DNA of 64,000 nucleotides from an uncultured Eubacteriales bacterium (GTDB lineage Bacteria; Bacillota; Clostridia; Peptostreptococcales; Anaerovoracaceae), in contig CADABZ010000003.1 in the NCBI GenBank assembly GCA_902786355.1, forward strand, positions 48,078 to 112,077. Direction: 5' to 3'. Below are positions 17,352 through 26,607 of the stretch, in pieces. The translations under genes were made by a program, and so were the position numbers. The notes beneath the pieces are model-generated. The model saw nothing but the letters and a program-made list of their open reading frames with translations, made no database searches and had not been told where the DNA came from. The first letter of the stretch is position 1. Each line of letters starts with the position of its first letter.

Positions 17352-18551
17352 ATGAGCGGTTACCAGATGATTTACTTAGACAACAGCGCCACAACAAGAC
17401 AATATGATGAAGTGACTGAGCTTATGTACAGAATGGCGAAGGAGAACTACGGCAATCCTTCCTCTCTGCACACCCTCGGTTTTGACGCGGGGAATATCCT
17501 GTTTGACGCAAGAAGAGACATTGAAGACCTCATGCATCCGGGTGGTGAAGTGATATTCACATCAGGAGGCACTGAGAGCGACAATATGGCTCTTGTATCG
17601 ACTGCGCGCAAGATGAAGAGAAGAGGAAACCGTATCCTCACTACAAGGATCGAGCATCCTGCGATACTTGAAACGTGCCGGCGACTCGCAGACGATGGTT
17701 TTGATGTTGAATACCTCAGTGTAGACAGGGACGGATGTATTGATCCTGAAACTGTCAGCGATGCACTCACAGATGACACCATCCTCGTTTCGATCATGGC
17801 TGTCAACAATGAGACAGGTACCATACAGCCGGTGATCGAGGCTGCGAAGGCAGTAAGAGAGCACAGCAGGAAGAAAGGCTTCAGGACTGTCTTCCATACT
17901 GACGCTGTGCAGGCATTCGGAAAGCTGCCGCTTGACGATGCAGATTTTGATCTGGTCTCAGTCAGCGGACACAAGTTTCACGGACCAAAAGGCACAGGCT
18001 TTCTGTATATGAACAAAGACCTCAAGCTTCCGGCTTTTATCACAGGAGGCGGACAGGAGAACGGATACAGGTCATCTACAGAGAATACAGCAGGAATAGC
18101 CGGCCTCGGACTGGCTGCGAAGATGTCATGCAGGAATATGATATCCAAGATGAGCCGGATGGGAGAACTCAATGACTACCTGCGCAAGGGACTCATGACA
18201 GAGCTTGACGATGTAGTTCTCAACGGACCTGAGGAGCTCGGATACACCCTCCATGACTGGGGGAAGAGATGCCCGGGCGTTCTCAATCTCACATTCAGAG
18301 GCACAAGAGGAGAGGTCCTGCTGCACACACTTGAGCAGGACAGGATATATGTATCCACAGGATCGGCATGCTCGTCTCACAAGACAGGAGACAGCCATGT
18401 TCTGCAGGCTATGGGACTTGATCATAAAGGTATAGAAGGGGCGATCAGATTCAGCCTCTCTGAGTTCAATACTAAGGAAGAAATGGATATCGTGATCGAC
18501 AGGACTAAGGCTGCTGTCACGAGATTCAGAAAGCTGGGAAGTTTCAGATAG
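17352..18551 (+). CDS. Cysteine desulfurase, NifS/IscS family
   Basis: 399 residues. It takes sulfur from cysteine for Fe-S clusters and tRNA thiolation using PLP. Visible signatures: YLDNSATTR at the start, GNPSSLH, GGTESDNMA, the PLP lysine in SGHKFHGPKG (Lys208), and the catalytic loop STGSACSSHK with Cys340. It directly precedes thiI (17 bases), matching the NifS-ThiI pair that serves 4-thiouridine and thiamine sulfur transfer in Firmicutes. The start at 17352 has only a weak ACGGA ribosome site and follows a terminator by six bases. An alternative ATG at 17367 begins MIYLDNSATT. Confidence 0.93.
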   Translation: MSGYQMIYLDNSATTRQYDEVTELMYRMAKENYGNPSSLHTLGFDAGNILFDARRDIEDLMHPGGEVIFTSGGTESDNMALVSTARKMKRRGNRILTTRIEHPAILETCRRLADDGFDVEYLSVDRDGCIDPETVSDALTDDTILVSIMAVNNETGTIQPVIEAAKAVREHSRKKGFRTVFHTDAVQAFGKLPLDDADFDLVSVSGHKFHGPKGTGFLYMNKDLKLPAFITGGGQENGYRSSTENTAGIAGLGLAAKMSCRNMISKMSRMGELNDYLRKGLMTELDDVVLNGPEELGYTLHDWGKRCPGVLNLTFRGTRGEVLLHTLEQDRIYVSTGSACSSHKTGDSHVLQAMGLDHKGIEGAIRFSLSEFNTKEEMDIVIDRTKAAVTRFRKLGSFR

Positions 18552-18568
18552 ACAACAAGGAGCATCAA

Positions 18569-19747
18569 TTGGAGAAGAAATTATATATCGTGAGATGCGG
18601 CGAGGTCGCTCTCAAGGGAATGAATAAGCCGTATTTCGAAAGGATCCTGCTCGAAAGAGTGATCAAAGCGATCTCATGCTTTGACGATGCCGAGGCAAAA
18701 TGGATCGACGGACTCATGTTCGTCAGAGTGCCGGCTTCGGTTCCTGAGGACGACGTGATCGCAAAGTGCGTCAGAGTCTTCGGCGTAGCCAGCGTCAGCC
18801 CGGCAGTAGAGGCACCGAAGGACATCGATGAGATAGGCAGACTCGCTGCTGAGATGATGCAGCAGATCATCGATGAGGAAGGCGTTCACACATTCAAGGT
18901 CAAAGGCAAGAGAGCCGACAAATCTTTTGCCATTGAGTCACCTGAGATCGGAAGGATAGTCGGAGCTATCATTCTCAAGAAATGCAAAGTCCTCAGCGTC
19001 AATGTCCACGACCCTGATGTAACTGTTACTGTAGATGTGAGGCGCGAAGGTGCATATATCTTCAGAGACAAGATCAAGGGCTTCGGCGGACTTCCGCTCG
19101 GGACCAACGGAAAAGGGCTTATCCTCATGTCCGGTGGCATCGACAGCCCGGTCGCAGCTTTTATGATGGCCAAGAGAGGCATGAGCATAGAAGCAGTGCA
19201 TTTCCATTCATATCCGTACACAAGCCCGAGAGCTCAGAAGAAGGTCGAGGAGCTGGTAAAAGTACTCGCCGGATATATGGGAACAGTCCGCATGCATGTC
19301 ATCAACCTGCTTCCTATACAGGAGCAGATCGTTCAGCACTGCCCTGAAGACGAGACTACACTTCTCGTCCGCAGATTCATGATGAGGATCGCAGAGCAGA
19401 TCGCACTTAAGAACAACGACATGATGCTGATAACAGGAGAAGACCTCGGTCAGGTCGCCAGCCAGACAGCGGAAGCACTTGTCGTAACTGACTCTGTAGT
19501 AACGATGCCGGTCATGAGGCCGCTTATCGCTATGGACAAGGTAGACATCATGGATAAGGCACGCGAGATCGGCACCTATGATATCTCGATACAGCCTTAC
19601 GAAGACTGCTGCACAGTATTCCTGCCTAAGCATCCTGTAACAAAGCCTAAGCTTGCGAGGATAGAGCAGTCCGAATCTGCACTCGACGTCAAGGCTCTTG
19701 TGGATGCTGCTGTTGCATCCGAAGAGATCATAGATATCAGACCATAG
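18569..19747 (+). CDS. thiI: tRNA 4-thiouridine synthase ThiI, TTG start
   Basis: 392 residues, starting with TTG at 18569, six bases after AAGGAG; no ATG occurs before residue 18, inside the conserved N-terminal ferredoxin-like domain (YIVRCGEVALKGMNK). The THUMP region follows, then the PP-loop LMSGGIDSPVA near residues 186-194, which activates uridine 8 of tRNA with ATP. The C-terminal rhodanese domain of the enterobacterial form is absent, as usual in Firmicutes, so sulfur would come directly from the adjacent cysteine desulfurase. Confidence 0.95.
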   Translation: MEKKLYIVRCGEVALKGMNKPYFERILLERVIKAISCFDDAEAKWIDGLMFVRVPASVPEDDVIAKCVRVFGVASVSPAVEAPKDIDEIGRLAAEMMQQIIDEEGVHTFKVKGKRADKSFAIESPEIGRIVGAIILKKCKVLSVNVHDPDVTVTVDVRREGAYIFRDKIKGFGGLPLGTNGKGLILMSGGIDSPVAAFMMAKRGMSIEAVHFHSYPYTSPRAQKKVEELVKVLAGYMGTVRMHVINLLPIQEQIVQHCPEDETTLLVRRFMMRIAEQIALKNNDMMLITGEDLGQVASQTAEALVVTDSVVTMPVMRPLIAMDKVDIMDKAREIGTYDISIQPYEDCCTVFLPKHPVTKPKLARIEQSESALDVKALVDAAVASEEIIDIRP

Positions 19748-19754
19748 GCTTTGC

Positions 19755-19783
19755 TTGACATTTGAAAACTATGGCGTTATGAT
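19755..19783 (+). promoter_or_regulatory. Promoter of the thrS T-box transcript
   Basis: TTGACA (19755-19760), 17 bases, TATGAT (19778-19783). It begins seven bases after the thiI stop codon. Confidence 0.85.
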
Positions 19784-19789
19784 TGGCGG

Positions 19790-20030
19790 GTAAAACGTTG
19801 ACGAGGACAGTAGGTACACAATAGGGCCTTCCGAGAGAGGGATGGCAGCTGGAATCATCCTAAGACTCTGTGCACTGAACACCACCTCTGAGTGGCACCA
19901 ATCCTGCCCGCTTTGGCCGCGTTACAAGCCTTAATGAGTGCCGGTATTCTTTACCGGAAAGATGGGTGGAACCACGGATACCTGAGAGTATGCGTCCCTT
20001 CTGACAATTCGTCGGAGGGGACTATTTTTT
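19790..20030 (+). promoter_or_regulatory. T-box riboswitch controlling thrS
   Basis: The leader holds the AG-rich stem I region (GAGAGAGGGATGG near 19833-19845), a specifier region with the Thr codon ACC (19881-19883, followed by A), the conserved T-box GGGTGGAACCACG (19964-19976) and a terminator (19994-20030). Uncharged tRNA-Thr pairs with the specifier and with the TGGA bulge, whose A fits a U discriminator base, and stabilises the antiterminator. It fills the 428 bases between thiI and thrS. Confidence 0.95.
19994..20030 (+). terminator. T-box terminator of thrS
   Basis: GTCCCTTCTGAC (19994-20005) pairs with GTCGGAGGGGAC (20011-20022) over twelve pairs including G-T, followed by TATTTTTT. 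Confidence 0.93.
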
Positions 20031-20175
20031 GTCACAGATATCGAGAGTATGACAAATTTAGTCCCGATGATGAACCACTATTCACGGCTTGTATTTTATG
20101 CCGTAAGATTCGCGGGCGCCTTAGTGCGGCGTTCCGTCAGAGAAAGAACAGAATAGAAGAAGGAGGAAATCACAA

Positions 20176-22212
20176 TTGATTATCACACTGAAAGACGGAA
20201 GCAAGAAAGAATATGCTGAACCGATGATGGCGTTTGATATCGCCAAAGATATCAGCGAAGGTCTTGCAAGAGCAGCATGCATAGCAGAGATAGACGGAAA
20301 GGCATGCGACCTCAGAACTGTAATTGACCATGACTGCGAGCTGAACATCCTTACATTTGATTCGGATGAGGGCAAGAGGGCATACAGACATACATGTTCA
20401 CATGTACTTGCTGAAGCTGTAAAGAATCTCTATCCTGATGCAAAGCTTGCTATCGGACCTTCGATAGACAACGGATTCTACTATGACTTCGACATGCCGC
20501 CTCTCACAAGAGAAGATCTCGACAAGATCGAGGCTGAGATGAAGAAGATCATCAAAAAGGGCGACAGACTCGAGTATTTTGAGCTGCCTAGAGAAGAAGC
20601 CATTCAGATGTACAAGGAAAAGGATGAGCCTTACAAAGTGCAGCTGATCGAGGATCTTCCTGAGGATGAGGCGATCTCATTCTACAAGCAGGGCGACTTC
20701 GTTGAACTCTGCGCAGGGCCTCACATCATGAGCACAAGACCTATCAAGGCTTTTGCCCTGACATCGAGCTCCGGAGCTTACTGGAGAGGCGATGAGCACA
20801 ACAAGATGCTCACAAGAATCTACGGTACAGCCTTCACTAAGAAGGATGACCTGAACGAGTATCTTGAGTACCTTGCAGACATGAAGAACAGAGATCACAA
20901 CAGACTCGGACGTGAGATGGATATCTTCACAACTGTAGATGTCATCGGCCAGGGACTGCCTCTCTTCATGCCTAAGGGAGCCAAGATCATCCAGAAGATG
21001 CAGAGATGGATCGAGGATCTGGAGGAATATGAATGGGGCTATGTCCGCACAAGGACACCTCTGATGGCTAAGTCCACACTCTACAAGATCTCAGATCACT
21101 GGTATCACTACAAGGATGGCATGTTCCTTCTCGGATATGACAATATCGACGATCTCATGGCAGCAGAGGACCGTTCTGCAGAGATTCACGGAGTAGAGGA
21201 CCTGAAGCTCATCGAGAACGATGCCGACAGTGATGTAATGGCACTTCGTCCGATGACATGCCCGTTCCAGTACTATGTATACAAGGCACGCCAGAAAAGC
21301 TACAGAGATCTTCCTTACAGAATGGGTGAGACATCGACACTGTTCAGAAACGAGCAGGCAGGCGAGATGCACGGACTTACAAGAGTACGTCAGTTCACTA
21401 TCTCTGAAGGTCATCTGGTAGTAGCACAGGATCAGCTCGAAGAAGAGTTCAAGGGATGCGTTGAGCTGGCAAAATACTGCCTGACAACACTCGGACTTGA
21501 AGGAGATGTAACATACCGCCTGTCAAAGTGGGACCCTGAGCATGCTGAAGACTACCTCGGAACAGCAGAGGAATGGGACCGCGTTGAAGGATTCATGAGA
21601 GATATCCTCAATGATATCGGCCTCGAGTTCAAGGAAGCTACAGGCGAGGCTGCATTCTACGGACCTAAGCTCGACATCCAGGCTAAGAACGTATACGGCA
21701 AGGAAGATACGATGATCACTATCCAGATCGATACATTCCTCGCTGAGAGATACGATATGTACTATATCGACAGAGACGGCCAGAGAAAGCGCCCGTACAT
21801 CATCCACCGTACATCGATCGGATGCTATGAGCGTACGCTTGCATGGCTGATCGAGCACTATGCAGGCAACCTGCCTACATGGCTCTGCCCTGAACAGGTC
21901 AGGATCCTGCCTATCTCAGACAAGATCGCTGATTACGCTGAAGAAGTCCGCAAGGAGCTTCGCAAAAACGGCGTAGACGTTACTATTGACAACAGCAGCG
22001 AGCGTATCGGATACAAGGTGCGTAAGGCTCAGATGGAGAAGGTGCCTTACATGCTCGTACTCGGCGCGAAGGAAGCCGAAGACGGAAACGTTTCAGTACG
22101 TTCCAGATATCTCGGTGATGAAGGCGTAAAGCCTCTCGGCGAGTTCGTAAGCGCTATCTGCGAAGAGATCCGCACCAAGGAGATCCGCAAGATAGAAAAG
22201 AAAGAACAGTAA
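20176..22212 (+). CDS. thrS: Threonyl-tRNA synthetase, TTG start
   Basis: 678 residues, starting with TTG at 20176, nine bases after AGGAGG. Domains in order: TGS (residues 1-62, ITLKDGSKKEYAEP), the editing domain with HTCSHVLAEAVK (zinc-type HxxxH), the class II catalytic core (motif 2 LFRNEQAGEMHGLTRVRQF, motif 3 region IGCYERTLAWLIEHYAG) and the anticodon-binding domain (CPEQVRILPISDK). It charges tRNA-Thr with threonine and removes mischarged serine. It is the sole gene behind the T-box. Confidence 0.97.
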   Translation: MIITLKDGSKKEYAEPMMAFDIAKDISEGLARAACIAEIDGKACDLRTVIDHDCELNILTFDSDEGKRAYRHTCSHVLAEAVKNLYPDAKLAIGPSIDNGFYYDFDMPPLTREDLDKIEAEMKKIIKKGDRLEYFELPREEAIQMYKEKDEPYKVQLIEDLPEDEAISFYKQGDFVELCAGPHIMSTRPIKAFALTSSSGAYWRGDEHNKMLTRIYGTAFTKKDDLNEYLEYLADMKNRDHNRLGREMDIFTTVDVIGQGLPLFMPKGAKIIQKMQRWIEDLEEYEWGYVRTRTPLMAKSTLYKISDHWYHYKDGMFLLGYDNIDDLMAAEDRSAEIHGVEDLKLIENDADSDVMALRPMTCPFQYYVYKARQKSYRDLPYRMGETSTLFRNEQAGEMHGLTRVRQFTISEGHLVVAQDQLEEEFKGCVELAKYCLTTLGLEGDVTYRLSKWDPEHAEDYLGTAEEWDRVEGFMRDILNDIGLEFKEATGEAAFYGPKLDIQAKNVYGKEDTMITIQIDTFLAERYDMYYIDRDGQRKRPYIIHRTSIGCYERTLAWLIEHYAGNLPTWLCPEQVRILPISDKIADYAEEVRKELRKNGVDVTIDNSSERIGYKVRKAQMEKVPYMLVLGAKEAEDGNVSVRSRYLGDEGVKPLGEFVSAICEEIRTKEIRKIEKKEQ

Positions 22213-22253
22213 ACCCGAATTATGCTGCTATTGTAGAGATATCAGCGTAAAAA

Positions 22254-22262
22254 TGTTATACT
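22254..22262 (+). promoter_or_regulatory. Extended -10 promoter of the pyrH-polC chain
   Basis: TG (22254-22255), one base, TATACT (22257-22262). No good -35 lies 16-18 bases upstream, which is common for extended -10 promoters. Confidence 0.55.
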
Positions 22263-22273
22263 GTTACGTGGCG

Positions 22274-22303
22274 GGCAGCATTGGCCTTTGTGCCGGTGCT
22301 GCC
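22274..22303 (+). repeat. Hairpin at the 5' end of the pyrH leader
   Basis: GGCAGCATTGG (22274-22284) pairs with CCGGTGCTGCC (22293-22303) over eleven pairs. It starts about five bases after the predicted transcription start and has no U-tract. Confidence 0.6.
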
Positions 22304-22333
22304 GCTTCATAACTTATTTGAGAGGTATGGCTG

Positions 22334-23038
22334 ATGAGCGTAAAATATAAAAGAGTACTGATCAAGATCAGCGGCGAAGCACTTGCAGGTGAGGACAGAT
22401 TCGGCGTCAATGCAGCTGAACTCGCCAAGGTTGCTGAGCAGATCAAAGAGATAAGAGATGCAGGCGTAGAGGTCGCTGTCGTATGCGGAGGCGGAAATTT
22501 CTTCCGCGGCAGGACAGGAGAGAATATCGACAGACCGACTGCGGACTATATGGGCATGCTTGCTACCGTCATGAACGGTCTTGCTGTGCAGGATGCACTG
22601 CTCTCCATAGGCTGCCCGGCCAAGCTGATGACATCCATCGAAATCAGAGATATGGCAGAAGGATATGCAAGACGCAAGGCGCTTGACTATCTTGATGAGG
22701 GCAAGGTCGTTGTATTCGGAGGCGGCACAGGAAGTCCGTTCTTCACAACTGACACCACAGCAGCACTCAGAGCCGCTGAGATCGGAGCAGATGTACTGCT
22801 TCTGGCCAAGAATATCGATGCAGTCTACTCTGCAGATCCGAGGAAGGATCCTGACGCAGAGAGATATACAGAACTTTCATATATGGATATCATTGACAGA
22901 GATCTCAAGGTCATGGACCTTACAGCAGCTACTCTCTGCAAGGATACCGGAACAAGGATATATGTTTTCGCACTTGCTGAAGAGGGCAACCTCATGAGAG
23001 TGATCAACGGCGAAAACGTCGGTACACTGATAAAATAA
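22334..23038 (+). CDS. pyrH: UMP kinase
   Basis: 234 residues of the amino-acid-kinase fold, distinct from eukaryotic UMP/CMP kinases: RVLIKISGEALAG at the start, VCGGGNFFRGR, DYMGMLATVMN and VFGGGTGSPFFTTDTTAALRA. It makes UDP from UMP and is usually controlled by GTP and UTP. GAGG site eight bases before the ATG. First gene of a chain with frr, uppS, cdsA, dxr, rseP, ispG and polC, the standard Firmicutes order without tsf and rpsB here. Confidence 0.97.
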   Translation: MSVKYKRVLIKISGEALAGEDRFGVNAAELAKVAEQIKEIRDAGVEVAVVCGGGNFFRGRTGENIDRPTADYMGMLATVMNGLAVQDALLSIGCPAKLMTSIEIRDMAEGYARRKALDYLDEGKVVVFGGGTGSPFFTTDTTAALRAAEIGADVLLLAKNIDAVYSADPRKDPDAERYTELSYMDIIDRDLKVMDLTAATLCKDTGTRIYVFALAEEGNLMRVINGENVGTLIK

Positions 23039-23050
23039 CAGGAGGAAATC

Positions 23051-23602
23051 ATGGCTGGCAAGAAAACACTCGAAGAGCGTATCGAGAGCACAAAATCTCA
23101 CCTCAAGGAAAATCTCAACACTGTAAGAGCAGGAAGAGCTAATCCGGCTCTCCTTGACAGGGTAATGGTCAACTATTACGGATCACCTACACCTCTCAAG
23201 GCACTGGCTAATATCTCAGTTCCTGATCCAAGGACACTGATGATCTCTCCGTTTGATCCGAAATCAGTCAGCGACATCGAAAGAGCTATCAATGAGGCTA
23301 ACATCGGCATCAATCCTGCCAATGACGGCAAAGTCATCAGACTTGCGATCCCTCAGCTGACAGAGGAGAGACGTAAAGAACTCACCAAAGTAGTCAAGAA
23401 CTACGGCGAAGAGGCTAAGGTAGCAGTCAGAAACCTCAGAAGAGATGTCAATGACGAGCTCAAGAAGCTCCAGAAGGAAGGCGAGCTTACAGAGGACGAT
23501 CTCAAGGATGAACTCGATGAGACACAGAAGAAGGTCGAGAAGGCTATCAAAGAGATCGATGCAATCATTGCTGAGAAGGACAAGGAGCTCATGGAAGTAT
23601 AG
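23051..23602 (+). CDS. frr: Ribosome recycling factor
   Basis: 183 residues. Conserved motifs: LNTVRAGRANPALLDRVMV, YYGSPTPLKALANISVPD, and LTEERRKELTKVVK, ending in a long three-helix segment. RRF with EF-G splits the post-termination ribosome. AGGAGG sits before the ATG; the gene lies 12 bases after pyrH. Confidence 0.97.
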   Translation: MAGKKTLEERIESTKSHLKENLNTVRAGRANPALLDRVMVNYYGSPTPLKALANISVPDPRTLMISPFDPKSVSDIERAINEANIGINPANDGKVIRLAIPQLTEERRKELTKVVKNYGEEAKVAVRNLRRDVNDELKKLQKEGELTEDDLKDELDETQKKVEKAIKEIDAIIAEKDKELMEV

Positions 23603-23660
23603 CTTTCCTGCCCCGGCAGACAGCTGTGCAGACCATGAAAAACCAGCTTTTATTAAATCA

Positions 23661-23692
23661 GACAACGTGGCTTATTCAGAGCCACGTTTGTC
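23661..23692 (+). repeat. Hairpin between frr and uppS, no U-tract
   Basis: GACAACGTGGCT (23661-23672) pairs with AGCCACGTTTGTC (23680-23692) with one bulged T. It is followed by GTGTTTAAAGG, so termination would be weak. Confidence 0.55.
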
Positions 23693-23722
23693 GTGTTTAA
23701 AGGCCGGAGAAAGGGTTTTCTG

Positions 23723-24457
23723 ATGGATACAAGCAAAGTGCCGACACATGTCGGAATAATCATGGACGGAAACGGCAGATGGGCCAAGGCTCATGGTGTG
23801 CCTCGCGTAATGGGGCATAATGCCGGAATGCAGTCTATGAAGAAAATCGTCATAGCGACATCGAATATGGGTATCAAATACCTCACCGTCTATGCTTTTT
23901 CAACTGAAAACTGGAAGAGGAGCACTGAAGAGGTAAGTGGCATTTTCAATCTTATCGTCAAGTATGTCAATTCTGAACTTGAAGAGCTCGATCAGAACAA
24001 TGTCCACATCAATATCTTCGGAGACTACAGCATGCTTCCTAAGGCATCCATAGATGCGATCGACAAGATGGTCTCAAGACTTGCCGGCAATGACGGGCTG
24101 GTATTCAATATCGCTCTCAATTACGGCGGAAGAGACGAGATCCTGAGAAGTGTGAAAGAGCTTGCCAGGCAGTGTGCCGAAGAAGGCCGTGATCCGGATT
24201 CTATCACTGAAAACGATATCTCGCGTTATCTGTGGTCGGGAGAAGCCCACTTCGGCGTTCCGGATCCGGATCTTATCATCCGGACAAGCGGAGAGGAGAG
24301 GATATCCAATTTCCTGACATGGCAGTCAGCTTACAGCGAGCTTATGTTCACAGATACTCTCTGGCCGGACTTTGCTCCGGAGGAATACGCTGAGATGATC
24401 AGATCCTTCTCTGACCGCGACAGACGCTTCGGCGGCAGAAAAGAAACCGACAGATAA
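23723..24457 (+). CDS. uppS: Undecaprenyl diphosphate synthase
   Basis: 244 residues from the ATG at 23723 (AAAGGG seven bases upstream). Cis-prenyltransferase signatures: HVGIIMDGNGRWAKAHG with the catalytic Asp, TVYAFSTENWKR, FNIALNYGGRDEI and PDLIIRTSGEERISNFL, and LWPDF near the end. It makes the C55 lipid carrier for peptidoglycan and surface glycans. Followed by cdsA after 35 bases. Confidence 0.96.
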   Translation: MDTSKVPTHVGIIMDGNGRWAKAHGVPRVMGHNAGMQSMKKIVIATSNMGIKYLTVYAFSTENWKRSTEEVSGIFNLIVKYVNSELEELDQNNVHINIFGDYSMLPKASIDAIDKMVSRLAGNDGLVFNIALNYGGRDEILRSVKELARQCAEEGRDPDSITENDISRYLWSGEAHFGVPDPDLIIRTSGEERISNFLTWQSAYSELMFTDTLWPDFAPEEYAEMIRSFSDRDRRFGGRKETDR

Positions 24458-24492
24458 CAAAGCCTTAAACATTAACCGAAAGGATAAAACTA

Positions 24493-25314
24493 ATGAAGAC
24501 AAGAATAATATCCGGTGTGATAATGGTGCCGCTCCTGCTGGTCCTGTACTTTGGAGGTGCAGTTCTGTGGGCTGCAGCCCTGATCATAGCCGTGATGGGC
24601 GTGAAGGAATTCTGCAACGGATGGAACAATCTCGAAGTACGTCCTTCATTCCCGGTATGCTGCGTGATGAGTATCCTGCTTTTCGCTACGTATTTTGCAG
24701 GAGGCCTTGCCGCATCTGAACCAAAGCATCATTTCGTGATGATGCTGGCGTGCATGTGGGTATTCGCTGCAGTAGCTGTATCGCTTATATACGGCTGGAA
24801 AATCAATGAGAGAGGCGCATACGATGCCGCTGCTACGGCAGTTTCTCTTGTGTACATACCTTTCTTCACCTATCACATGGTGCTGATAGATATGACCGAA
24901 CACAGCAGATTCATATGGATAGTTGTTATCGCAGCCTTCGGTTCAGACATCTTCGCTTATTTCACAGGATATTTTCTTGGAAAACACAAGATGGCACCTA
25001 ACCTCAGTCCTAAGAAGACTATAGAGGGTGCAGTCGGAGGACTCGCAGGCAGCACTTTATTCTGCGCGCTCTTCGGACTGATCTTCATGAAAGAGCATGT
25101 AGCGGTATGTGCAGTCATGGGTCTTGTAGGCGGTGCAGCCGGTATGGCAGGCGACCTTACAGCCTCGGCGTTCAAGCGCAAGATGGGCATCAAGGATTAT
25201 GGAACACTGATCCCGGGACACGGAGGCATCATGGACAGATTCGACAGCGTTATATTCGTAGCGCCTGTCGTATATTACATTATTTTTGCAGCAGAGCTGC
25301 TTCTTGGAATATAA
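24493..25314 (+). CDS. cdsA: Phosphatidate cytidylyltransferase
   Basis: 273 residues with seven to eight hydrophobic segments, as expected of the integral membrane enzyme that makes CDP-diacylglycerol from phosphatidate and CTP. The C-terminal signature is present: GDLTASAFKRKMGIKDYGT followed by LIPGHGGIMDRFDS. GAAAGGA site. Sits between uppS and dxr as in most Firmicutes. Confidence 0.95.
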   Translation: MKTRIISGVIMVPLLLVLYFGGAVLWAAALIIAVMGVKEFCNGWNNLEVRPSFPVCCVMSILLFATYFAGGLAASEPKHHFVMMLACMWVFAAVAVSLIYGWKINERGAYDAAATAVSLVYIPFFTYHMVLIDMTEHSRFIWIVVIAAFGSDIFAYFTGYFLGKHKMAPNLSPKKTIEGAVGGLAGSTLFCALFGLIFMKEHVAVCAVMGLVGGAAGMAGDLTASAFKRKMGIKDYGTLIPGHGGIMDRFDSVIFVAPVVYYIIFAAELLLGI

Positions 25315-25368
25315 GCCGCTCATCCGGACAGGATACGGCAATTACCGGAAACAGACAGTGATACTACT

Positions 25369-26607
25369 ATGAAGAAAATACTTATCATGGGGAGCACCGG
25401 CTCGATAGGGACGCAGGCTCTCGAGATAATCAGAAATAACAGGGAACGCTTCGCGGCCTGCGGTCTTACATGCAGAAGCAGGGTGGAAACGCTTATCGGA
25501 CAGATACGCGAATTCAGCCCGGAGGCTGTATCTGTGGGAACAGCAGAAGATGCCGCAAGGATACAGGCAGAATTCCCGGGCCTTAAGGTATATTACGGAG
25601 AGGCAGGACTTGTTGAGATCGCTAAGATGGACTGCGATATAGTCCTCAATTCTCTCATGGGGATAAGCGGACTGGCTCCTACGTACACGGCTATCAGCCA
25701 GGGACGCGATATAGCGCTTGCCAACAAGGAGACACTGGTAGCAGGAGGTGCCCTGGTCACAGAGCTGTGCAGGCAGAAAGGATCAAGACTTCTTCCTGTG
25801 GATTCAGAGCACAGTGCCATATTCCAGTGCCTTGAAGGAAACGGCGGGAGCGCGTGCGGAAGGGCTTATGCCGACAGCGCAGAAAGCCTGCAGCGGCCGC
25901 TCAGGAGGATACTTCTGACAGCTTCAGGCGGACCGTTCCGCGGAAGAAGCGTTGAAGAGATGAGGGACGTGACCATTGAGCAGGCTCTGAACCATCCTAA
26001 GTGGAGCATGGGATCCAAGATCACTATAGACTCGGCTACCATGATGAACAAGGGGCTTGAGGTCATCGAGGCGAAATGGCTCTTCGATGTGCCTGCTGAC
26101 AGGATCGACGTACATGTTCATCCTCAGAGCATCGTGCATTCGATGGTAGAATTCTGTGACGGTTCAGTCATCGCTCAGATGGGAATGCCTGATATGAAGA
26201 TACCGATCAGTCTGGCGCTGAATTATCCCGACAGGATGCAGCTTCTGCCGGACTTTGCCGACGGATACGGTCATGATGATCCTGAGAGCAGAGTGACAGA
26301 CGGCAGCCTGGATCTTTTTACAACAGGCAGAGAGCTGACATTCGAGAAGCCTGACCGCAAGGTCTTCAGATGCATCGATCTTGCATATGAAGCACTGAGA
26401 GAAGGCGGAGCAGCTCCGGTAGTGATGAACGGAGCCAACGAGGAGCTAGTAGCGATGTTCCTGGCAGGAAAGATAGGGTTCCTGGATATACCGGAGACTA
26501 TAGAGAAAGTAATGGAAAAAGCAGACTTCCCGGCACCGCATACCGTGGAAGAGATACTTGAAACAGACAGGATTTCAAGGGTTATGGCAAAGGAGATACT
26601 GGATTGA
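25369..26607 (+). CDS. dxr: 1-deoxy-D-xylulose 5-phosphate reductoisomerase
   Basis: 412 residues, somewhat longer than the usual 380-400. NADPH-binding GSTGSIGTQAL at the start, ALANKETLVAGG, the metal and substrate site PVDSEHSAIFQCLEG, LTASGGPFRG, NHPKWSMGSKITIDSATMMNKGLE and HPQSIVHSMVEF. The extra length includes about 20 residues between residues 160 and 182 (rich in Ser/Ala/Arg). It catalyses the first committed step of the MEP isoprenoid pathway, and ispG follows two genes later. Its stop overlaps the rseP start. Confidence 0.96.
   Translation: MKKILIMGSTGSIGTQALEIIRNNRERFAACGLTCRSRVETLIGQIREFSPEAVSVGTAEDAARIQAEFPGLKVYYGEAGLVEIAKMDCDIVLNSLMGISGLAPTYTAISQGRDIALANKETLVAGGALVTELCRQKGSRLLPVDSEHSAIFQCLEGNGGSACGRAYADSAESLQRPLRRILLTASGGPFRGRSVEEMRDVTIEQALNHPKWSMGSKITIDSATMMNKGLEVIEAKWLFDVPADRIDVHVHPQSIVHSMVEFCDGSVIAQMGMPDMKIPISLALNYPDRMQLLPDFADGYGHDDPESRVTDGSLDLFTTGRELTFEKPDRKVFRCIDLAYEALREGGAAPVVMNGANEELVAMFLAGKIGFLDIPETIEKVMEKADFPAPHTVEEILETDRISRVMAKEILD

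Noticed and set aside
19892-20179. Plus-strand frame in the T-box leader
   Set aside because: It overlaps the T-box antiterminator and terminator, which explain the sequence.
24646-24903. Minus-strand frame opposite cdsA
   Set aside because: Shadow of membrane-helix codons; no ribosome site.
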